From contig NC_089561.1 in NCBI RefSeq assembly GCF_040115645.1, forward strand, positions 2,046,001 to 2,110,000: a stretch of 64,000 bases of DNA, in the 5' to 3' direction. Below are positions 59,332 to 64,000 of this stretch, piece by piece (position 1 is the stretch's first letter; every line of letters starts with the position of its first letter). The position numbers and the translations under genes were made by a program. A model generated the notes under the pieces. It did not search any database. It was not told the DNA's origin and was given only the letters and a program-made list of their open reading frames with translations. Source of the stretch: Euwallacea fornicatus (taxonomy: Eukaryota > Arthropoda > Insecta > Coleoptera > Curculionidae).

Positions 59332-59596
59332 TTATCTCCCAACCAACCCAACTTGAGCTGCCACTCCTGCATATCCCGCCACAACGTCCAGATTTTCACG
59401 CGCTCTATCCCTGATCCTCCTCACACCCTTTTCCTAGGCGAGCGAAATTTTATTTTAAAAAATATATAATTTAACTTAAAAAAAATAGGGTACTTACAAC
59501 TTTCTTTAAATGTTTCTTGATCCACCCAGCCTCAGCAGTTCCAAAAGCGGCACTCATGGCCAAAAGCACCAATAGGAAAATCGTGAAAAACTTCAT
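59332..59596 (-). CDS. Cec: Cecropin precursor, 66 aa
   Basis: Minus-strand exons 59498-59596 and 59332-59433 join in phase 0 across a 64-bp intron. The signal peptide MKFFTIFLLVLLAMSAAFG leads to AEA|GWIKKHLKKV, the classic cecropin start with Trp at position 2 and Lys-rich amphipathic helix. The second exon gives EKGVRRIRDRARENLDVVAG, then a hydrophobic Ala/Gly/Val C-terminal helix ending LVGR. Mature length is about 43 residues with no cysteine, close to the usual 35-40, and the intron lies where insect cecropin genes commonly have it. Cecropins are secreted by fat body and haemocytes and disrupt bacterial membranes. The final Gly-Arg could allow C-terminal amidation, which is inference. 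A TATA box and an upstream kappaB-like site support inducible transcription. Confidence 0.93.
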
Positions 59597-59695
59597 TTTT
59601 CGTAAAATTAATTGAACTTTTAACTGTTGATTGAGAATTGATGATGTCGAATCAAACTCTGAGCAGAATATGATATGAATTCGATATGAACGAAG

Positions 59696-59703
59696 TTTTT
59701 ATA
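59696..59703 (-). promoter_or_regulatory. TATA box of the cecropin gene
   Basis: The minus strand reads TATAAAAA within GCGTATAAAAAC, 100 bp upstream of the start codon at 59596. This is a strong TATA match at a typical distance. Confidence 0.7.
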
Positions 59704-59888
59704 CGCTTCAAATCGGGCAGTGTGTGGTACTTTTTTCCTTCCAGTGCACAGAACCGGTTCAAGCTCACATTCGGTTTGTTTACTACAGACTGTAAATCCC
59801 CTTTAATTGGCTAAATTTGATCCTTTTTTCTTACTCTGGGAAGTATGAAAAGTTCTTTAACGATCATTGATCTGCGTAATCGAAGTTC

Positions 59889-59902
59889 GAGGAAATTTCC
59901 CC
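59889..59902 (-). promoter_or_regulatory. kappaB-like site upstream of the cecropin
   Basis: The minus strand reads GGGGAAATTTCCTC, with the core GGAAATTTCC palindromic. It is close to Dorsal/Dif/Relish binding consensus sequences and lies about 190 bp upstream of the cecropin TATA box, where such sites control insect antimicrobial-peptide genes. A single match this short can occur by chance. Confidence 0.45.
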
Positions 59903-62900
59903 AGCAATGGAAGTTGAAATCTAAAATGTTTCGACGAATTTTAATATCCTTGACGGGCTTGATTAGAGAAGAAATATGTAGTTGCTCGTTGCTGTATTTT
60001 CTAGAAATCTCTTTACTGTAATATACCGTAAATAATACCGGGATTTTGGACAGCTTCTTTCCTATTAAGATTATTAGGAATATTCACTTGAATAATCATT
60101 GGTTGATTCACGTGAATATACGTGATTCCACCGAGTTTTTAACCATCGACGTAATTGTGAATTACAGTAATCAGGATTTTTTGGCTCGCAAAAAATCAAA
60201 TCTCATTGTTTTGTTTTTTTGAACTGAATGCAGCCCTGGATATTATACTTTTTCAATAACATTTTAACATTTTAAAAGATATATGTATTGTGTGTACAAA
60301 CAGCTTTTATCATAAAAAGACCACCACATTCCTAATAGAAATGGGAATTACCATTTCTTAACTGCATCACCTCTTAGTCGTTGTCTGTGATAGGTCAACG
60401 AAGTGCTTTCTCTATTGATATGAAGAGACAATCACACTGATTAGCAACAACAAATAACAATATTGCATTGTTTAACGTAAAGCGCATTTTCTTTGTTTAT
60501 GGCAATAGTTTCAGAGAAAAGGTAATATGTTTAAGCTCCTTATCGTTATTTGTTCAACTGAATAAATGCACTTATTGCAAAATCTGTCGTCACTGTTTGC
60601 ATTGCAATGCCATGATGAATTGAAACCACAATGAAAAGATCAGGCAAGGTAGGGTAAAAGAGCTATAGGGCCTCTCGTCACTTAGCCGTTAGTTTGAGGC
60701 ATAAAGTGCGCGTTCTTCACTTCACTTCACTTCCGGGAAGCCTAAAGCTTCCGTAAGAATCTCAAACATCATTTTCCAGAAGAAAAACCTCGTAAACCTC
60801 CACATTTTAAGGGTAGATATTGACCCCGATAAAAAGATTATAAAGAAAATTGGAAAGTATACCATATACATGGATTTATCCTATGTAAAGTAACGAAGCC
60901 TAGATGTCGCCAAGGGCGGAATCCTGGCAAGGGCTTTTCCGGAAAGTTATGTAGTTACGCGGGAAAGCATTGAAAATTGCCGATTATAGGGAGCTAAGCA
61001 GCATATAAATATGTTAAGGCCCGCATCGGATCGGCTTTACGGATTTTCGATGTTCATAACGAGTTTTTGGCAGTTCGGAAAAGTTTTAAATTAATCCGAC
61101 GTGGAAATTGATCGTGTTTTCCAATGGGGTAAATTCGCCCAGTAAATGCTAATAACCTCTCTATGGGAGTTTGCAGCAACCCTACGTGACTCTCTGACCA
61201 ATCAGGTAGGAATATCCATTACCAAGTTTAGTCTAGCTACTCTCGGGTATATACGAGTCGCAAGAAGAGCTTCGCTTTCCAAAATTAATTATCCAATTAT
61301 TGAGAAGACGTGAGCAGGGGACACACTTGTTCTGCTCCGGCGATTTTATCTAGGGACCGAATTTGTCACTGATGCGATATTAATTTTCGGGGAAACCGAA
61401 TTATAGTCCTTCCTCGTATCTTCTCTGCCTTTATGCCCCATGATTTCTAATTGCGAAACATTTAGCTTTACGTCAGGAAACATCGCCCTCGAGCGCCGAA
61501 TTTGCTGCTCTTTTTCTTTGTCCCACTCCACCAGAGAAATCCATCAGCCTCCAAGTATAAGTAATCCCTACCTTTTTACGGAAATATTCCCCGATCCTCT
61601 CCGACCTATAATAAGTGGATTATAGTCGCATATGGTCTTATACTCCAAATCCCGGCAACGTATCGCAGAAATAATATTGGTGCAGCGACAATCCTGCCTG
61701 GTGAATAAAAATTTCGAACGTGCCCTTTGGGGAAATAATGGGGATTAGGGCGTGTTTAGACTGCGAAAACAAATTACGTAGTAGAGACCACGTAGTCGTG
61801 ATTACCTTCGACTGAAATCGACTTTATTTTCAGGATTATATAGGAGGAAATTCCCCAATTATCACTACAATTTGAAGGCGACCTAAAAACCATATTACTA
61901 TGACAAAATCCCGCGGATATTAACTCACTTCCGGATCTCGTTTGAACCATATGCAGATCCGGAATCCCATCATACTCGAGAGGGATATTCAGAGCCATTA
62001 CCGTAAGATAACAGAGTCTGCAGTGCACTTACCATGATATACAGATCGTTTTCAACTAAAGGAGCCTCTCCATACCTATCGAATACGTTTAAATCGGCTA
62101 TTTCAGCCCCAATATAAGGCTCTGAAATATGGTTCTATATTAATGTCTCAATTTTCCTGGTTAAATTATACCCTTAAAAATCGCATATAGAATAAATACA
62201 TTTTTATTGTCATTGGCCCCATAATAATCTTCCACTAAAGCATTTTTTGCAAATAATCAAAATTCTAATATTCCTGGGGGGCGGGCACCAAAGAGGAATT
62301 TATAGTTATGGGGGATGCTGGAAAGCCACTGCTCGGGACACATACAGAATTATTAGGTCAAGAGAGGGTGGATCTAGGGCGCATTTCCGCCGTTATTTAT
62401 TTTTATTTTAGTTTTCGATAGAGACACATAAAAGGTAGTGAATTGTGAATGATCATGTTCCATTTTCTTATGACAGAAGGTCCCTTCTTAAATGGCTCGT
62501 AAATCGAAACAATGGAAAAGGGTTGGATTTTTGTCATTATTTACCCTTGTCAGAGACGAATTAACTTAATTTATATTTTTGTTTGTCACAATTTCTGCTT
62601 GACATGCTGTGAAATCGTCGGATTCCATAACGGTTCATGATTTTTGTCTGAAGATTATTAAATTAGACGACTTGGCTTCAGTTTACGCTCGACATCAATT
62701 TATACCAATTAATCAAAGCGAAAAGGATCCCTTAGATTTAAGGGATGATTTCTCAGCCTCCGAACGTTGTTTATTTCGCCGATAGCTGCAAAATTTTAAA
62801 CATATCAAAGTAAATATTGACGGTGCATAACAACACATAGAACAATGTTTATGCTGAACTAGAGCAAGTTTAAGAAAACTACGGTGCTGTTTTTTTCTTC

Positions 62901-64000
62901 CCAGATATCGGCTGCGATCGGCCACTTTCGTGCATTTCCGGCAACGGTGACACCCATAATAATTCACGATGATTTGGCTGATTCGCGCGGGTGTAGAACA
63001 ATTGCACAGATGTACAAAAATATTCATGTATTTTTCTATACTCGAAACAGAAAGGATAAAACATCTTTCAGGAAGAGAAATCGGAGAGAGAGAAGTTGTC
63101 TTCAACATATTATCATCATCCATTTTCCTTCCAGATACCTCGTCAAATGTATGTATTATGTATATTCCCGAGTTTCCCTTAGGTGTCTTTAGTTACCATA
63201 AAAGTTACATTACCCAAACTAACTCGAAAACTCTGCTTAACAAAGTTTTCAGCATTGTTCGTTGTAGTGCGCTCCGGACTTATATTAATTAAAGGTGTTT
63301 GTTAATAATAATACTAATGCGTCGTGCACAAGTTTGCAGAGAAGTTGATTCAAAATCTGAAGTTCCAAAGCCCTTCAGGGGAATCTTATGTGCTCCCCCT
63401 CGCTTTGCTGAAATTTATAGGGCATTTCCACATGAGTGTAGTAAACAAAAAAAACAGAGCGTTTGAGGCTTAAATACTTTCTGAAAGTAATGGCACCGCT
63501 CTTTAGGAAATTTATGTACAGATTTAGGACGTTTTAAGTTTAAAACGTCCCATAAAACGTTGAGGTCCCCAGGATAAATTTTCCATAAACATAAAATTAT
63601 ATCCCTCGATTTCCCCGATGCTCGGTCATAATTTTTATTTCCGCTGGATGCGAAGTATTTTATTATTTTTGAAGATTATTGTTACAATAACGCTCGTGCG
63701 TTATGTAAACCCATATAAAAAAGGACGATATACTTTGTGTTTGGGGGGTGCATAAAGTTTGAAATGGGTTAATAAAAAGAGTGGAAACATGTAGTGCTTT
63801 AATACTATTAAAAATATATTTCGCCTGACTATAAATGTTGATTCTCCATTACCTAATGCCATTGCCCCCCCTTTCTGTCTCCAGTTACAGAGCTACGAGG
63901 CAAATTTCCATACATATATGAAAACTTCCAGCAACTATATAAAAAGTAACATCTTTTTCGAACGATCTGTTTAGAGCAAAGTCAATAAGTAAAACAATAA
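59903..64000. other. Gene-free stretch, right end of window
   Basis: No gene is supported. The longest frame (62713-63123, minus, 136 codons from an ATG) overlaps opposite-strand frames and has no signal peptide or domain. A short cactt tandem repeat lies at about 60718-60732. I looked for further small secreted-peptide exons next to the cecropin and found none. Confidence 0.5.

Noticed and set aside
62713..63123. Minus-strand 136-codon frame from an ATG.
   Set aside because: Overlaps plus-strand frames of similar length, has no signal peptide, domain or splice partner.

Overview
The window looks like insect nuclear DNA. It is AT-rich, has spliced genes with many introns of only about 50-60 bp, and carries families typical of insect haemolymph immunity: clip-domain serine proteases, a cecropin, an intron-containing tRNA-Tyr and mariner-like transposon relics. 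A beetle is my best guess from the mix of families, but that is inference. No bacterial or viral gene organisation is visible.

Layout. 1-13.9 kb holds no gene I can support. It contains an 87-copy, 18-bp minisatellite (6985-8550) with a 288-bp higher-order repeat, and one long-TIR transposon with a transposase remnant (about 10890-11740). 13.9-31.1 kb is an immune-protease locus: four plus-strand trypsin-like clip-domain proteases (called SP1 to SP4 here) and two minus-strand genes that encode a signal peptide plus a single clip domain and nothing else. SP1 and SP2 have one clip domain, SP3 has two and SP4 three. All four exon models keep the reading frame across every junction, and all keep the His/Asp/Ser triad and an Asp in the S1 pocket. 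Transposon relics lie between and inside these genes, and a tRNA-Tyr gene with a 19-nt intron sits at 29.27-29.36 kb.

31-57.7 kb is mostly gene-poor. I find one possible two-exon membrane-protein gene (39828-40383), several long-TIR elements with broken mariner-type transposases (37.9, 47.2, 49.2, 50.0 and 52.0 kb), a perfect 17-bp-arm hairpin and several diverged local duplications. 57.7-59.7 kb is a compact cluster of three small secreted-peptide genes: a 139-aa unknown protein on plus, a 60-aa Gly/Asn-rich peptide on minus, and a 66-aa cecropin precursor on minus with a TATA box and an upstream kappaB-like site. 59.7-64 kb holds no gene I can support.

How the genes fit together. Clip-domain trypsin-like proteases act in haemolymph cascades that activate prophenoloxidase and the Toll ligand Spaetzle. 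Cecropins are antimicrobial effectors induced by Toll/Imd signalling. The window therefore holds probable cascade enzymes and, about 30 kb away, probable effectors. The two stand-alone clip peptides are the most unusual gene-level feature and could be regulators or decoys of the neighbouring proteases, but that is inference.
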